NCBI RefSeq assembly: GCF_003946605.1
Contig: NZ_RHOQ01000004.1
Location: 62,001-126,000 of the forward strand
Direction of reading: 5' to 3'
From: Companilactobacillus baiquanensis
Lineage (GTDB): Bacteria; Bacillota; Bacilli; Lactobacillales; Lactobacillaceae
Length of the DNA: 64,000 bases
Part shown: positions 25,665 to 36,422 of the stretch, in pieces
Numbering within the stretch: position 1 is the first letter of the stretch
Layout of the letters: each line of letters begins with the position of its first letter
The notes under the pieces: model-generated
What the model saw: only the letters and a program-made list of their open reading frames with translations
Databases searched by the model: none
Told to the model about the DNA's origin: nothing
Program-made: the position numbers and the translations under genes

Positions 25665-26083
25665 TATAGGTTCGCCTCCAAACAATCGCATTCTACTTCA
25701 TCAGGTGCTTCTTTTTTCTTATCTTGTAAAATTGATATTAAATCGTCAATGTCACCTTTAGAAATAGCTGAGTTCTCAATTATATCTCCAATTGCATTGC
25801 CCTTTTTCATACAGCAAAGACTATCGAATAAATTATTCACACTCTGATGAATAGCGTCTGTTTCTTCAATCAAGGGCTTATAAATATAAGGTCTTGATGA
25901 TTCATCAGCTGTTAAAAAATTCTTTTTCTGAAGTCTAATTATTAAAGTTTTTATTGTTGCAGTCTTCCAAGAAGTCTTTTTTTCTAAAATATCAATGACT
26001 TCTTTACTCGTGGCTTGACCAAGTGTCCAAATAATTCTCATAACTTGCCATTCAGCTTTTGTCATATTTTCTATCTCTGTCAT
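25664..26083 (-). CDS. copY: CopY/TcrY-family copper-responsive repressor
   Basis: 139-aa BlaI/CopY-type winged-helix repressor (MTKAEWQVMRIIWTLGQATSKEVIDIL, WKTATIKTLIIRLQKK). The classical CopY C terminus carries CxCxxxxCxC; here only CDC remains near the end (ECDCLEANL) plus a CC pair mid-protein (LCCMKK), so the metal site is altered. Two perfect cop boxes lie upstream, so autoregulation of copYB is very likely. RBS AAGGA precedes the ATG. Confidence 0.88.
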   Translation of the reverse strand: MTEIENMTKAEWQVMRIIWTLGQATSKEVIDILEKKTSWKTATIKTLIIRLQKKNFLTADESSRPYIYKPLIEETDAIHQSVNNLFDSLCCMKKGNAIGDIIENSAISKGDIDDLISILQDKKKEAPDEVECDCLEANL

Positions 26084-26102
26084 TTATATCAAGTCCTTCG
26101 TT

Positions 26103-26144
26103 TACATCTGTAATCTTTACTTCAATTTATAGTTTACATCTGTA
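26103..26144 (-). promoter_or_regulatory. Two cop boxes (CopY operators)
   Basis: TACATCTGTA at 26103-26112 and again at 26135-26144, each matching TACANNTGTA exactly, with centres 32 bp (three helical turns) apart, 20-60 bp upstream of copY. Confidence 0.9.
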
Positions 26145-26179
26145 ATCGGGCTTTGTAAAGTTTTTTTATCTAAAAAAAG

Positions 26180-26337
26180 AGTGGAAAAAAACATGTTCAG
26201 CTTTCGAGCATTAAGATCAATAGCTCCAGTAATCTGCTTTTAGATTACTGGAGCTATTGGTTTTAAGCGGAAAAAGCTATGTTTTGTTCCACGTTTATGC
26301 TGCACATTTAGAGACAAAGTAGTTTTGTTCCAGACTT
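26180..26337 (-). repeat. Structured repeat family C, copy C2 (about 158 bp)
   Basis: On the minus strand: AGTCTGGAACAAAACTACTT, TTGTCTCTAAATGTGCAGC, ACGTGGAACAAAACATAGC, TTTTTCCGC, then a perfect 18-bp hairpin (26218-26259), then TTAATGCTCGAAAGC. It begins directly after the stop codon of the LPxTG gene and may serve as its terminator. Confidence 0.85.
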
Positions 26338-28881
26338 TTATTTATTATCGTGTTTTCTGCTCTTGAATCCTAGCCAACCTAGAAAGACTAATACTACAGC
26401 ACCTACCCAGCCTAAAAAACTGGACTTATCGCTAGTTTGAGGCAACAAGCCTTGATTATTTGCATTAGATTTCAATTGGATGTTAGTTGAATTAATATTC
26501 GAATCCGTAGAAGTCTTTAGCAAGGGATCATTCTCTGAAATAGGATCCGAACGATTATTATTAAATTCTTTTACGATTCCATCTTTACCAGCTAATTTAA
26601 CATTTCCGTTATTAGAAACCGGATCTGAAATTGAATTTATTATCAAATCCTTTGGATAATCAGAATGTTTTGTTGGATCACTTTCAATTTCATTTGGTTT
26701 ATTTGATCCCGAATTATCAATTGAAGAACTATTATCTGAAGGGTTTTTAATATTTGGATCCGTATTTGGATTATTTGGCATTACTGGAGCTACTGGAGTT
26801 ACTGGATCTGTTGGTGTAACTGGATCTGTCGGACTTACTGGGTTCGTTGGGTCTACTGGATCTGTTGGAGTTACTGGATCTGTGGGGTCTACTGGATCCG
26901 TTGGAGTTACTGGATCTGTCGGATCGACTGGATCTGTGCCACCGCCTGTTGGATCTTTATGAGGACCAAGATCTGGTTCATAATCCACTGATTCATTAGC
27001 CGTAATGGTTCCATCTTCATTAACTGTCGCTGTAATTGTATCTTTATCAGAAACATAACCCAAAACCTGTGGAACTTCGACTTCAACAATTGTACCAACT
27101 TGGCCGGTTACATCGTTGACTACTGATTTAACCCAAGGTTGATCAGATAGATTGCTAGGTATTTTAACATCGGCCGTTACCATCTTTTTTACTAAAGTTA
27201 ATTCTAGGTCATTAGTTCCATACCAACCGGTATCTAATCCACCAGAATTTAACTTGGCGGTAACAGTAACATCTTGACCTTGGTAATTTTCAGGAAGTGT
27301 TAATTCATCATAATATTCATTATATTCTAGAGTTTTTCCATCAATAGAAAATTGTAATTGTGCCAATTGATCAGCTGAAGTTAATCCAAGATTTTTAGCA
27401 ATAGCAGCTCTAATACCCAAAGCCTTGGTATATGTGGCATAAACTGTGACTGCCATAGTTTTCTGATCAGCAAAAGCTTCATTACCGATCGAGCCAATTT
27501 TTCCATCAATTTTAATGCTTTGTAAATTATTACTGTAAAAGGCTCTATCACCCAAGCTGTCTAATTCACCACTTAAAACTAAGCCTGTTAAATCATTATT
27601 GGCAAAAGAACTCTCACCAACACTAGTTACACTTTTAGGTATCGTCAAAGTACCAGTTAATTTATTGTTGGCAAAAGAATTAGTACCAATGGTTTCAACA
27701 TCTGGATTTAAGACTAACTGTTCTAGTTGATTATTTTCAAAAGCTTGATCGCCAATATTGACCACATTATTAGGCAATACTAGAGAACCTGCTAAATTGT
27801 TATTTTCAAATACTCCAGTATTCATTTTAGTTATTAAATTATTAAAATTAATGCCAGTTATTTTATTATTAGCAAAAGCATAATCACCTAATTGTGATAA
27901 TTTATCTGGTAAAGTTATTGTTCCAGAAATTTGATTGTTAGCAAAAGCTGACGTACCAATAGTTTCAATCTCTTTGCCCAAAGTTAAATCCGTTATTTCA
28001 TTGTTACTAAAAGCATCATCCGCAATATTAGTTGTTTTATCGGGTATTACTAATTTTCCAATATGATTATTACTAAAAGCATCAGTATTTATTTGTGTTA
28101 CTTGATTCAAATCGATATCTGTTAATTCGTTATTTTTAAAGGCATTAGAACCAATTGACCAAATTCCATCGGTAAAATTAATTGATGTTAACTTATTATT
28201 TTCAAAAGCGTTAGCACCGATCCATTGTAAGTTCTTGCCTAGAGTGACTGAAGTTAATCCATCAACGATCGAAAGATTATCATTGCCACTTCTGTCATTA
28301 TTGAAGGCATTATCAGCAATGGCGATAACTGGTGTTCCTTTATAATAATCGGGAATCGTAATATCAGTAGCATACTTAGGATCTTTGCCGTCATTAGCAG
28401 CCTTTTGTGCTGCACCGGTATATCCAGTGACAATATAATTCCCATTTGAATCTTTACTATAACTAAAGTCGGACTGATCAGTTGTTTCTTTATCAGTATT
28501 AGTTTTTATATCAGTTGTCGAATCGTTATTATCCGTGGGCACAACATTGTTATCAGGAGTTGCTGTCTTATCTGGATCCGGTACTTCGGGGTCAGTGGCA
28601 CTAGTATCTCCAGTTGGATCAGTATTTTTGGTCTCTGTTGTATCACTAGTATCTTTTTGGTCTACAGAGTTTTCTGGACTATCTGGATCTGGTTTTATTT
28701 GATCAATTTGTTCATTTGAAGATTCATTTTCAGATGTAGTATCTTGACTTGAAACTGTACTATCTGTATCAGCCTTAACATTAGTTCCCAGCATAACTCC
28801 GGCACCTAATCCAATTAAAGTGGCACTTGTTAGTATCAATTTACGTCTAAATTTAACTTTATCTTCCAATTTATCCGCCAA
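26338..28881 (-). CDS. LPxTG-type surface protein with leucine-rich (LRR_5/BspA-like) repeats
   Basis: 847 aa. A signal peptide of the [21 protein letters not shown] type is followed by an acidic Asp/Ser/Thr spacer, then about 14 repeats of 22-23 residues (consensus LTxIxLxxxVxxIGxxAFxNN) from about 150 to 470, a beta-rich region, a [11 protein letters not shown] wall-spanning repeat (about 640-705), LPQTS, hydrophobic helix and basic tail. The sorting motif has Ser at the usual Gly position. The start is uncertain: it is a TTG with a poorly spaced RBS, and an ATT with AAAGGA lies 18 nt upstream. Confidence 0.85.
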   Translation of the reverse strand: MADKLEDKVKFRRKLILTSATLIGLGAGVMLGTNVKADTDSTVSSQDTTSENESSNEQIDQIKPDPDSPENSVDQKDTSDTTETKNTDPTGDTSATDPEVPDPDKTATPDNNVVPTDNNDSTTDIKTNTDKETTDQSDFSYSKDSNGNYIVTGYTGAAQKAANDGKDPKYATDITIPDYYKGTPVIAIADNAFNNDRSGNDNLSIVDGLTSVTLGKNLQWIGANAFENNKLTSINFTDGIWSIGSNAFKNNELTDIDLNQVTQINTDAFSNNHIGKLVIPDKTTNIADDAFSNNEITDLTLGKEIETIGTSAFANNQISGTITLPDKLSQLGDYAFANNKITGINFNNLITKMNTGVFENNNLAGSLVLPNNVVNIGDQAFENNQLEQLVLNPDVETIGTNSFANNKLTGTLTIPKSVTSVGESSFANNDLTGLVLSGELDSLGDRAFYSNNLQSIKIDGKIGSIGNEAFADQKTMAVTVYATYTKALGIRAAIAKNLGLTSADQLAQLQFSIDGKTLEYNEYYDELTLPENYQGQDVTVTAKLNSGGLDTGWYGTNDLELTLVKKMVTADVKIPSNLSDQPWVKSVVNDVTGQVGTIVEVEVPQVLGYVSDKDTITATVNEDGTITANESVDYEPDLGPHKDPTGGGTDPVDPTDPVTPTDPVDPTDPVTPTDPVDPTNPVSPTDPVTPTDPVTPVAPVMPNNPNTDPNIKNPSDNSSSIDNSGSNKPNEIESDPTKHSDYPKDLIINSISDPVSNNGNVKLAGKDGIVKEFNNNRSDPISENDPLLKTSTDSNINSTNIQLKSNANNQGLLPQTSDKSSFLGWVGAVVLVFLGWLGFKSRKHDNK

Positions 28882-29139
28882 ATCACCTGAAATATCAATG
28901 GTGTCCTTTCCTCAAAATATCAAATAATTTATATTTATCCTCTACTTTTAGAATAACACTTATCTCAAAATAGAATGACTTTTGGCGATATTTTCACTTA
29001 ATACAACAAAATATTTTAATTTTTTTATCACAAGCATATAATTTGACTCATATTATATAAATAATTTTTGCGTAATATGGATTATTATTAAAAAATATTA
29101 TGTTAAACTTATGAAAGCAAATTCATAAGGAGACGATTT
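28882..29139. other. Divergent intergenic region of two surface-protein genes
   Basis: Very AT-rich spacer; must contain promoters for both neighbours. No repeat or operator recognised. Confidence 0.4.
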
Positions 29140-31161
29140 ATGAAAATAAAAAAGTTATCTATTATGTTTATAACCTTCTTATTAACCTTAAGTTGCTTCC
29201 AATTAAATCAGTTAAATACCTTCGCTGAAGACACAGACACTGGTCCCAGTATTGAAGATGTAGGATATTATCATAAACCTACTAAAGATGTAAAAAAATT
29301 CTTCGGCATTTGGCTTACGACTGGTTTTGCATTACAGCCAAAAGAAGAAAATAACGTTGTAGTCGGCGATACAATAACTTTACGAACAGATTCAGCACGT
29401 TCTGCTGTATACGCTGCTGCGACATTAGATCGTTGGGCAAGATATCAATGGTATCAATATAAGCCCGATGATGGAAAATGGACTGAAGTTAGCAAAGCTG
29501 ACGGTGGCAAAAGCGAAAATCTCACAATAACTGGAAAAGATGCCAACCAAACGACCTTTTATCAGTTGCAAGTCCAATGGATCGGTATTATTCCTAATCC
29601 TTTTGCAAAAAAAATCTATTCCCACGTCGCGGCAGTACACACCGTACCTTATCCAGTCGATGGTGAAAAAATGTCCATCAGAACAGATGACGATTATATT
29701 TACAGTACTTCATTTGACATGGCAGCTACTTCAACCTATGCCCATGCCGACGTAATTCCGGAAAATTATACCGGAAATGTCACTTGGAGTGTCGATGATA
29801 CGTCCTTAGCTACAATTGATGAGGATACTGGTTTATTAACAGCTGTAACCAAAAAAGAAGTACAAGGAACAGTTACCGTAATTGGTACTTTGCATAACCC
29901 TACCGGAGACGACATTCAGGCAACAACTAAAGTTCATGTCGGACAAGGTCTAGAAGATCAGGAAGTAAAGGCTGGACAAAAAGCAACTTTCGCAATTCAA
30001 GGAAATCTAGGTGACCTTGAAGATATAGATGATGACGGCGACGATGGCGATGAAGGCGGAGACGATAGTGGCGGCAGTAACCAATACACCGTGAAATGGT
30101 ATCGTGATAATCCTGACGGTTCTAGGGTTCAAATAAATAAAGATGACGAAATCAACGGTTCTTTATCTGTAACGACTGATCCTACCACTATGGAAGATGA
30201 TAACCAAAGTAAATATCAAGCTGTAATCAACGTTAAATTAGGCGTTATTAATAAGAGTTACACTACCAATAAAGCTACTTTGACAGTAATTCCAGATGGA
30301 TCACCTGACATAAAGATCGATAACAGCTTAGATAACGAAGACTACAATGACGACTTAGACTACGATTTGCATTTGTTCGGAGTAAATGAAAATGACACTA
30401 TTACAAGACAATCTACTTTAACAAATAATAGTGGAACTGGGATCTTAAATAATGCCACTTATCATGAACCAGTGAGAGAGAACTCTACTGTTAAATCAGT
30501 TACTTTAGATGATAATGAATTATCAGATGATGAATATGATATTGTTTCTAACACAAAAGATAATACTAAGGAAGTGGTGATTCCCAACTTGAGTTTCAGC
30601 ACTAAACAAAGTCATTCTGTTAAAGTATCTACTAAAGAAGGTTCTGTTGATCAAAAAACAACCGTCCACACTACTCCTTACATTAAAGGACAAGTATCAT
30701 CACCCGATGATTATCAGATGGAAGGTTCACAGGGAGTTATAACTTACTTAACGAATACTCTCCAAATGGACGTTGAGGATATAGATTTTGGTACAATAAC
30801 ACCACTTTCTGCCAATGAAACTATCTATCGTCCTGACGAATTAAATGAACCTAAAAATATTGTGGAAATAGATGACCAAAGACGTAATAAAAATCACACT
30901 GAAGTTAGAGTTAAACAAAACGACAATCTTTTGAATGATGACAGTGTTGCCTTACTAGGAAGTCTCAATTTTGTTGAAAACGGCAATACCTATGATCTAT
31001 TCGACAACGACCAAGTTATTCAAGCTACTAATCAAGGAAATTCAGTCCCTTCGATCGGCTGGTCTAAAGAAAATGGAATCTTATTGCATATCAATAATAA
31101 TAATTTAGCTTCTGGAACATATAAAACTTCATTAAAATGGTCAGTTGTGGAAAGTATTTAA
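29140..31161 (+). CDS. Large secreted WxL-like cell-surface protein with Ig-like domains
   Basis: 673 aa. Signal peptide 1-29 (ends TFAED). Domains that can be read: an Ig-like region at about 50-165 (TLRTDSARS...YQWYQYKPDDGKWTEV), a BIG2-like domain at about 175-265 (VTWSVDDTSLATIDEDTGLLTAV), an acidic Asp/Gly linker near 290-310, another Ig-like domain, a DUF11-like segment, and a C-terminal domain ending SGTYKTSLKWSVVESI, which resembles a WxL domain. No LPxTG or C-terminal helix. RBS AAGGAG. Likely wall-associated; ligand unknown. Confidence 0.78.
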   Translation: MKIKKLSIMFITFLLTLSCFQLNQLNTFAEDTDTGPSIEDVGYYHKPTKDVKKFFGIWLTTGFALQPKEENNVVVGDTITLRTDSARSAVYAAATLDRWARYQWYQYKPDDGKWTEVSKADGGKSENLTITGKDANQTTFYQLQVQWIGIIPNPFAKKIYSHVAAVHTVPYPVDGEKMSIRTDDDYIYSTSFDMAATSTYAHADVIPENYTGNVTWSVDDTSLATIDEDTGLLTAVTKKEVQGTVTVIGTLHNPTGDDIQATTKVHVGQGLEDQEVKAGQKATFAIQGNLGDLEDIDDDGDDGDEGGDDSGGSNQYTVKWYRDNPDGSRVQINKDDEINGSLSVTTDPTTMEDDNQSKYQAVINVKLGVINKSYTTNKATLTVIPDGSPDIKIDNSLDNEDYNDDLDYDLHLFGVNENDTITRQSTLTNNSGTGILNNATYHEPVRENSTVKSVTLDDNELSDDEYDIVSNTKDNTKEVVIPNLSFSTKQSHSVKVSTKEGSVDQKTTVHTTPYIKGQVSSPDDYQMEGSQGVITYLTNTLQMDVEDIDFGTITPLSANETIYRPDELNEPKNIVEIDDQRRNKNHTEVRVKQNDNLLNDDSVALLGSLNFVENGNTYDLFDNDQVIQATNQGNSVPSIGWSKENGILLHINNNNLASGTYKTSLKWSVVESI

Positions 31162-31201
31162 TCATTTTTAATAGTTACGACAAAATTTTGAAACGTTACG
31201 C

Positions 31202-31244
31202 AAAGAGACTCAATAATCCAATAGATTAATGAGTCTCTTTTTTA
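31202..31244. terminator. Bidirectional terminator
   Basis: AAAGAGACTCA / TGAGTCTCTTT stem with T-runs, between the convergent WxL-like gene and the antiporter gene. Confidence 0.8.
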
Positions 31245-32405
31245 TACAACAATCGATTCTTCTTTATTCGGCATATTTTTTATCGCTTGTTTTAACATAA
31301 ACGGAGCAATGATAGTAATTAATATAATTACTAAAATTATATCGGAATAATACTCACTCGATAATAGATGCGCAGAAAAGCCGATTTGAGCTGTTATCAA
31401 AGCCATCTCTCCACGTGAGATCATTCCGGCCCCTACTAAATAGTTGCTACTATTGGAAAATCCATTTAACTTGGCACCCAATCCACAACCAAACAGTTTA
31501 GTTAATACACCTAAGAGTGTCATTGTAATGATAAATGGTAATGATTCCCAGACTCCTTGAAAAGTCATATTTAATCCTACACTTACAAAAAATATCGGGA
31601 TAAATAAGGTATAACCTACTGGTTCAATATTAGTATCGACTTGTTTTTGATAGTCTGTCTGAGCGACAGCAATTCCGGCAAAGAAAGCACCTATTGCCCC
31701 GCTTAGGCCAACTAAATTAGCTAACCATGCCATACCTAAACAAATTATCATCGACATTATCGCTGGACTAACTGCCATTAATAAGTGGTTGCTCAAACTC
31801 ATCAATAGAGGTGCTATAAAACGAAATAATAAATAAACACCTGCAAAAAAAGCAATTTGTTCTAGCAATACGATGCCAATATTAGTTGTTTCTTTACTGC
31901 CCATCATTGAAATCATAATACTCAATAAAATGACTCCAATAATATCGTCAGCAACGGCTGCACCAAGGATAGTTGCTCCTTCCTTAGTGTCCAATGTTTT
32001 AAATTCTTTTAAAACCTCAACTGATATGGAAACAGAAGTAGCGGAAAAGATAACTCCAATAAACAAAGCTTCAAATGGAGTAAATTTAAAAATCAAACTC
32101 ACTCCTCCCATAATAACTACTGGAAAAATAACTCCAATAATTGCCACGATTATTGCTGGTCGAAGATACTTTTTTAGTAATTGCAGATTGCTCTCAAGTC
32201 CCCCAATGAACATCAAGATAACAACTCCAATTTCTGAAAAAGTATTTACTAAGGTATTCAGCTGAACAAGATTTAATATTGCCGGTCCTACTACTACACC
32301 AACTATAATCTCACCAATTACCGCGGGGACACCTAACAAATGGGAAAAATGCCCTGCTAATGTGGTACAGAATAATAGGAAACATAAAGTACCTAAAAAC
32401 GCCAT
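31242..32405 (-). CDS. CPA2-family cation:proton antiporter
   Basis: 387-aa membrane protein with about 11-12 helices, of the Kef/NapA type but without a C-terminal TrkA-N domain. Recognisable pieces are GVPAVIGEIIVGVVVGPAIL, GVVILMFIGGLESNL, ATSVSISVEVLKE, AAVADDIIGVILLS (the Asp-Asp exchange site) and GMISRGEMALI. Exchanges Na+ or K+ for protons for pH or ion homeostasis. RBS GGGGAGG. It lies 16 nt downstream of brnQ and may be in the same T-box-controlled transcript. Confidence 0.85.
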   Translation of the reverse strand: MAFLGTLCFLLFCTTLAGHFSHLLGVPAVIGEIIVGVVVGPAILNLVQLNTLVNTFSEIGVVILMFIGGLESNLQLLKKYLRPAIIVAIIGVIFPVVIMGGVSLIFKFTPFEALFIGVIFSATSVSISVEVLKEFKTLDTKEGATILGAAVADDIIGVILLSIMISMMGSKETTNIGIVLLEQIAFFAGVYLLFRFIAPLLMSLSNHLLMAVSPAIMSMIICLGMAWLANLVGLSGAIGAFFAGIAVAQTDYQKQVDTNIEPVGYTLFIPIFFVSVGLNMTFQGVWESLPFIITMTLLGVLTKLFGCGLGAKLNGFSNSSNYLVGAGMISRGEMALITAQIGFSAHLLSSEYYSDIILVIILITIIAPFMLKQAIKNMPNKEESIVV

Positions 32406-32421
32406 TTTGAACCTCCCCTGT

Positions 32422-33789
32422 TTAATCTATGACTTTTGAACGTTTAGTAACAAGTTGTACATAATGGATCGTTAATCCTAATAATAATCCAATCACTGCA
32501 GGAATAAACCAATCCATTCCTAATTGAGCCAAAGGTAAGTATGCTTTATCCCATTTCAAAATTATTTGAGAAAAATTTTGTTGTGAAATAATAGCTGGTG
32601 CAGAATTTAGTGCATCGATCAAAGCTGGGATGATCGTAAAGATCGTTGTCGTAATATAAACGATCGGATCACTATTGAATAGTGGTGACATGATCGAAAG
32701 AATGATCAAAGTAATTGCTAAAGGATATAAGAACATCAACATTGGTGTCGACCAAGCGATGATCTGCTCTAGTCCCATATTAGCAATCAAAAATGAGGCA
32801 ACACATGAAAGAATATTCCAAAATCTATATGATGTTTTAGGAAATTTAGTATGTAAAGCTTCCGCAAATGATGAAATCAAACCAACAGCAGTTGTTAAGC
32901 AAGTTAACGTTGCCATAATTGCTAAAATAATTTCACCTGGTACACCCATAAAGTAAGACGCTATTTGAGAAAATCCAATTCCACCGTCAGCTGATATTTT
33001 GAAATGAGTAAGTGAAGTAGCACCGATCCAGATAAGACCTAAATAAATAAATGCTTCCAATGAAATACTTAACAGACTAGATTTAGCGGCTGTTTTGGCA
33101 ATAGTAGCTGGATTATTTTGACCTAATCCTCTAATAGATGTAACAACAACTATTCCAAATAATAAAGCGGCTAAGGCATCCATAGTGTTATAACCTTGTA
33201 AAAATCCTTGTAAAAATGCTCCATTTTGATAATCAGATGTTATATGGGCAGTAGCGGCAGTTCCCATAGGATTAGTGAAGGCAATTCCAAAAATAATAGC
33301 TAAAAGAATTAGAAATGCTGGATTTAATAATTTACCGATCGTATCAACAACTCCGGTTGGCTTTCTAGAAGCCCATCCAGCGATTAAAAAGAAGATTAAA
33401 GAATATCCTAAAAGATACCATGGTTCTTGTGCGGCCGAAACGTGAGTAGCGATCCCAATTTGAAAAGGAGTTGTAGCAGTTCTTGGTGTTGCAAACAAAG
33501 GTCCTAATGTAGCACAAGTCAAAATCATAAAAAATGTGGCGTAACGATGTCCGATCGGCTTTGCTAAATCATAAATACCTGTTGAACGAGTAACACTGAT
33601 AGCAATAATACCTAACAACGGTAACAAAGTACCTGTCAATAAAAATCCTAATCCAGCAGTCAGCCAATGTCCGCCAGCTAATTGTCCTAAATGAATTGGA
33701 AATATTAAATTACCAGCACCAAAGAACATCCCAAATAGCATAGATCCAATAATCAGATAATGTTTAAAAGTTAATTTTTTATTTTCCAT
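32422..33789 (-). CDS. brnQ: Branched-chain amino acid transport system II carrier protein
   Basis: Na+/H+-coupled importer of Leu/Ile/Val in the membrane. 455 aa with about 12 helices; HYLIIGSMLFGMFFGAGNLIFPIHLGQ opens helix 1, and GYNTMDALAALLFGIVVV and STPMLMFLYPLAI are family hallmarks. RBS TAGGAG precedes the ATG. Headed by a T-box with a likely Val specifier and a 37-codon leader ORF whose stop lies inside brnQ. A second, related carrier is at 56936-58258 without T-box. Confidence 0.94.
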   Translation of the reverse strand: MENKKLTFKHYLIIGSMLFGMFFGAGNLIFPIHLGQLAGGHWLTAGLGFLLTGTLLPLLGIIAISVTRSTGIYDLAKPIGHRYATFFMILTCATLGPLFATPRTATTPFQIGIATHVSAAQEPWYLLGYSLIFFLIAGWASRKPTGVVDTIGKLLNPAFLILLAIIFGIAFTNPMGTAATAHITSDYQNGAFLQGFLQGYNTMDALAALLFGIVVVTSIRGLGQNNPATIAKTAAKSSLLSISLEAFIYLGLIWIGATSLTHFKISADGGIGFSQIASYFMGVPGEIILAIMATLTCLTTAVGLISSFAEALHTKFPKTSYRFWNILSCVASFLIANMGLEQIIAWSTPMLMFLYPLAITLIILSIMSPLFNSDPIVYITTTIFTIIPALIDALNSAPAIISQQNFSQIILKWDKAYLPLAQLGMDWFIPAVIGLLLGLTIHYVQLVTKRSKVID

Positions 33790-33884
33790 AAGTAAACTCT
33801 CCTAAGTGAATATAGTATTTTTTTAAATAAATCCATACTATACACTCGTACAAGTCCACCATTGCTGTTAGTTACATTAGTCAT
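33771..33884 (-). CDS. Leader ORF between T-box terminator and brnQ
   Basis: 37 codons, beginning MTNVTNSNGGLVRVYSMD, 8 nt behind a strong GGAGG (33893-33897). It ends 19 nt inside brnQ in another reading frame, so ribosomes finishing it would end at the brnQ start region. It is downstream of the T-box terminator, thus expressed only upon read-through. Translation is inferred from the RBS; coupling to brnQ is inference. Confidence 0.5.
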   Translation of the reverse strand: MTNVTNSNGGLVRVYSMDLFKKILYSLRRVYLWKIKN

Positions 33885-33910
33885 TCTGACCGCCTCCAGT
33901 TCAAATGAAC

Positions 33911-34190
33911 AAAAAAAAGCGCCCTAAGAAAATCAATAGATTTTCAAAGGACGCTTCTGCGCGGTACCACCCTCATTGCATTAGTAAAAATGCCACTTCA
34001 CGTACAAAAATACGCTAGCACTGTAATGGGTGCACCCAAGCAACACTTACTTTTTAGTTCGCATTGCTAGCTGTGTGGTTACTTTCATTAATTGATCAAT
34101 ACCATTTTCCAGATAACATGGCTCTCTGTAATCTAATCAAATTAATTACTGTTCCACTTTTTCGCTGTTAAATTCATTTATTTTTAATGT
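33911..34190 (-). promoter_or_regulatory. T-box leader of brnQ, probable Val specifier
   Basis: Minus strand: AGGGTGGTACCGCG antiterminator core, then terminator AAGCGTCCTTTGAAAATC / GATTTTCTTAGGGCGCTT with T-run at 33911-33918. In stem I, GAAA-GTA-A fits GAA-x-codon-purine, giving GTA (Val), consistent with a branched-chain carrier. Manual reading; Ile/Leu not formally excluded. Confidence 0.88.
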
Positions 34191-34194
34191 GATT

Positions 34195-34223
34195 AGATTA
34201 TTCTAATTTTAGACGTTTGTCAA
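34195..34223 (-). promoter_or_regulatory. Promoter of the brnQ T-box transcript
   Basis: TTGACA (34218-34223), 17-bp spacer, TAATCT (34195-34200). Confidence 0.7.
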
Positions 34224-34245
34224 ATGTTTTTTAAAATTAATAATA

Positions 34246-34275
34246 AAAAAAGACCGGACAAAAGTCACAGTCTTT
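34246..34275 (-). terminator. Terminator of ptsHI
   Basis: AAGAC...GTCTT stem followed by T-run on the minus strand, about 20 bp after ptsI. Confidence 0.65.
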
Positions 34276-34294
34276 AAACATCTTATAAATTGAT

Positions 34295-36019
34295 TTACTT
34301 ATTAATATAAGATTCAACAAGTTTCTTGTTATCTTCGTTAGTTACTGATTCAGTAACAGCACGTTCTGCTAATTCTTTAAGATCAGCCGTGCTTAACTTC
34401 TTCATCAAACTTCTTACACGAAGTACAGATGTAGCACTCATTGAATATTCATCAAGTCCCATACCAAGAAGTAATGGAACCATGATGTTATCACCAGCAG
34501 CTTCACCACACATACCAGCCCACTTGCCTTCTTTATGAGCTGATTCAATAACATGCTTGACCAATCTCAAAATTGAAGGGTTGTATGGTTGATATAGGTA
34601 AGAAACATGTTCATTACCACGATCAGCAGCCATTGTGTATTGGATCAAATCGTTTGTTCCAATACTGAAGAAGTCTACTTCTTTAGCAAATTGATCAGCC
34701 AAAATAGCAGCGGCAGGAACTTCCATCATCATACCCAATTGGATCTCATCAGAAACCTTTACGCCCTTTTCAACTAACTTAGCTTTTTCTTCTTCAAAAA
34801 TCTTCTTAGCATCACGGAATTCTTGAACAGTACCGATCATAGGGAACATAATACGGAGTTTACCAAATGCTGAAGCACGTAATAAAGCTCTTAATTGTGT
34901 TCTAAAGATCTCTTGTCTGTCCAAACTAATTCTAATAGCACGATAACCTAAGAATGGATTCATTTCTTCTGGAAGTGGCAAGTATGGTAAATGCTTGTCT
35001 CCACCAATATCCATTGTACGAACAACAACTGGCTTGCCATTCATACCTTCAACAACCTTTTTGTAGGCTTCGAATTGATCATCTTCTGAAGGTAATTCTT
35101 CAGATTGCATGTATAAGAATTCTGTACGATACAAACCAATACCTTCAGCGCCATTATCAACAACACCTTGAAGATCATCAGGTGTACCAATATTAGCAGC
35201 AATATCAAAATGCTTACCATCAGCAGTAACTGTGGCTTCATTCTTCAATTTTTCCCATTCTGCTTTTTGATCAGCAAAATCTTTAGCTAATTTTTGATAA
35301 TGTTTGATATCTTCATCAGATGGATCAAGAATAGCAGCACCATTTAATCCATCGATAATAATGGTCTGTCCTTCTGAAGCATCTTTAGTAATAGTATCTG
35401 TACCAACAACGGCTGGAAGTTCAAGTGAACGAGCCATGATAGCTGAATGAGCTGTACGGCCACCGATATCAGTAACAAATCCTTTAACATATTTTTTATT
35501 TAATTGTGCAGTGTCACTTGGTGTTAAATCATGAGCTACAATGATAACCTCATGATCGATCAGTGCAGGATTTGGCAAGGCAACGCCAAGAAGATGTGCC
35601 ATTACACGCTTAGTAACATCACGTACATCGGCAGCTCTTTCTTGCATATATGCATTATCTGTCATACCTTCAAAAATTGAAATGAAGTTATTTGAAACAT
35701 CGCTTAATGCTTGTTCAGCATTAACACTTTGATCTTTAATCTGTTGTTCGACAGCACCAGTAAACTCTGGATCAGCCAAAATCATCTTGTGGGCATCAAA
35801 AACTTGAGCCTCTTCTTCACCCAATGACTCCTTAGCAGTGTCACGGATCTTAGTAAGCTCATCGTCTGATGTAGAAATAGCATCTTGTAAACGACTGATT
35901 TCAGCGTCCGCATCGGAAATACTCTTCTTATCAAAAGACAAATCTGGTTGAACTAAAAGGTATGCTTCTGCGGTAGCAATGCCATCACTTGCGGCAATTC
36001 CTTTGATAGTTTTAACCAT
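34295..36019 (-). CDS. ptsI: PTS enzyme I (phosphoenolpyruvate-protein phosphotransferase)
   Basis: Transfers phosphate from PEP to HPr, the first step of the phosphotransferase system, in the cytoplasm. 574 aa, full length. The phosphorylated His is in [21 protein letters not shown] (about residue 191); the PEP-binding barrel shows [26 protein letters not shown] and [17 protein letters not shown] with GMCGEAA. The start codon overlaps the ptsH stop by one base (TAATG). Confidence 0.97.
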   Translation of the reverse strand: MVKTIKGIAASDGIATAEAYLLVQPDLSFDKKSISDADAEISRLQDAISTSDDELTKIRDTAKESLGEEEAQVFDAHKMILADPEFTGAVEQQIKDQSVNAEQALSDVSNNFISIFEGMTDNAYMQERAADVRDVTKRVMAHLLGVALPNPALIDHEVIIVAHDLTPSDTAQLNKKYVKGFVTDIGGRTAHSAIMARSLELPAVVGTDTITKDASEGQTIIIDGLNGAAILDPSDEDIKHYQKLAKDFADQKAEWEKLKNEATVTADGKHFDIAANIGTPDDLQGVVDNGAEGIGLYRTEFLYMQSEELPSEDDQFEAYKKVVEGMNGKPVVVRTMDIGGDKHLPYLPLPEEMNPFLGYRAIRISLDRQEIFRTQLRALLRASAFGKLRIMFPMIGTVQEFRDAKKIFEEEKAKLVEKGVKVSDEIQLGMMMEVPAAAILADQFAKEVDFFSIGTNDLIQYTMAADRGNEHVSYLYQPYNPSILRLVKHVIESAHKEGKWAGMCGEAAGDNIMVPLLLGMGLDEYSMSATSVLRVRSLMKKLSTADLKELAERAVTESVTNEDNKKLVESYINK

Positions 36020-36285
36020 TATTCAGCAAGTCCTTCCTTTGTCATTGTTTCTGCAATAGCAGCAACTGCATCAGCAGCATCGTCACCATCAGCTGAGATA
36101 GTAACATCTGAACCTTGGCCAACACCTAGTGACATAACACCCATGATTGACTTCAAGTTAACTGATTTACCGTTAAAGTCGATGTTAATGTCTGAGCTGA
36201 ACTTGCTAGCTGTTTGTACTAACATAGTTGCTGGACGTGCGTGGATACCTGTTTCTGCGATAATGTGAAATTCTTTCTTTTCCAT
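36019..36285 (-). CDS. ptsH: PTS phosphocarrier protein HPr
   Basis: 88 aa. His15 in GIHARPAT accepts phosphate from enzyme I; Ser46 in [10 protein letters not shown] is the HPr-kinase site, which makes P-Ser-HPr the CcpA corepressor. So this gene links sugar uptake with cre sites such as that before the heme operon. I start at ATG 36285 (TGAGGT upstream), since the longer frame adds six residues foreign to HPr. Confidence 0.97.
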   Translation of the reverse strand: MEKKEFHIIAETGIHARPATMLVQTASKFSSDINIDFNGKSVNLKSIMGVMSLGVGQGSDVTISADGDDAADAVAAIAETMTKEGLAE

Positions 36286-36422
36286 AATATAATACCTCAC
36301 CATTTTAAAATTATTCTGTAGTAATCCTACAAATATTCACTAATTAATTTAACATTAACTAGTTTTATTCACAAGGGTTTAGCCTAAAAAATGTAACAAA
36401 CCCTTTATATGTTAAGCCATAT

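Noticed and set aside
26780..26940. Tandem repeat block
   Set aside because: It encodes the PTDPV wall-spanning repeats of the LPxTG protein.
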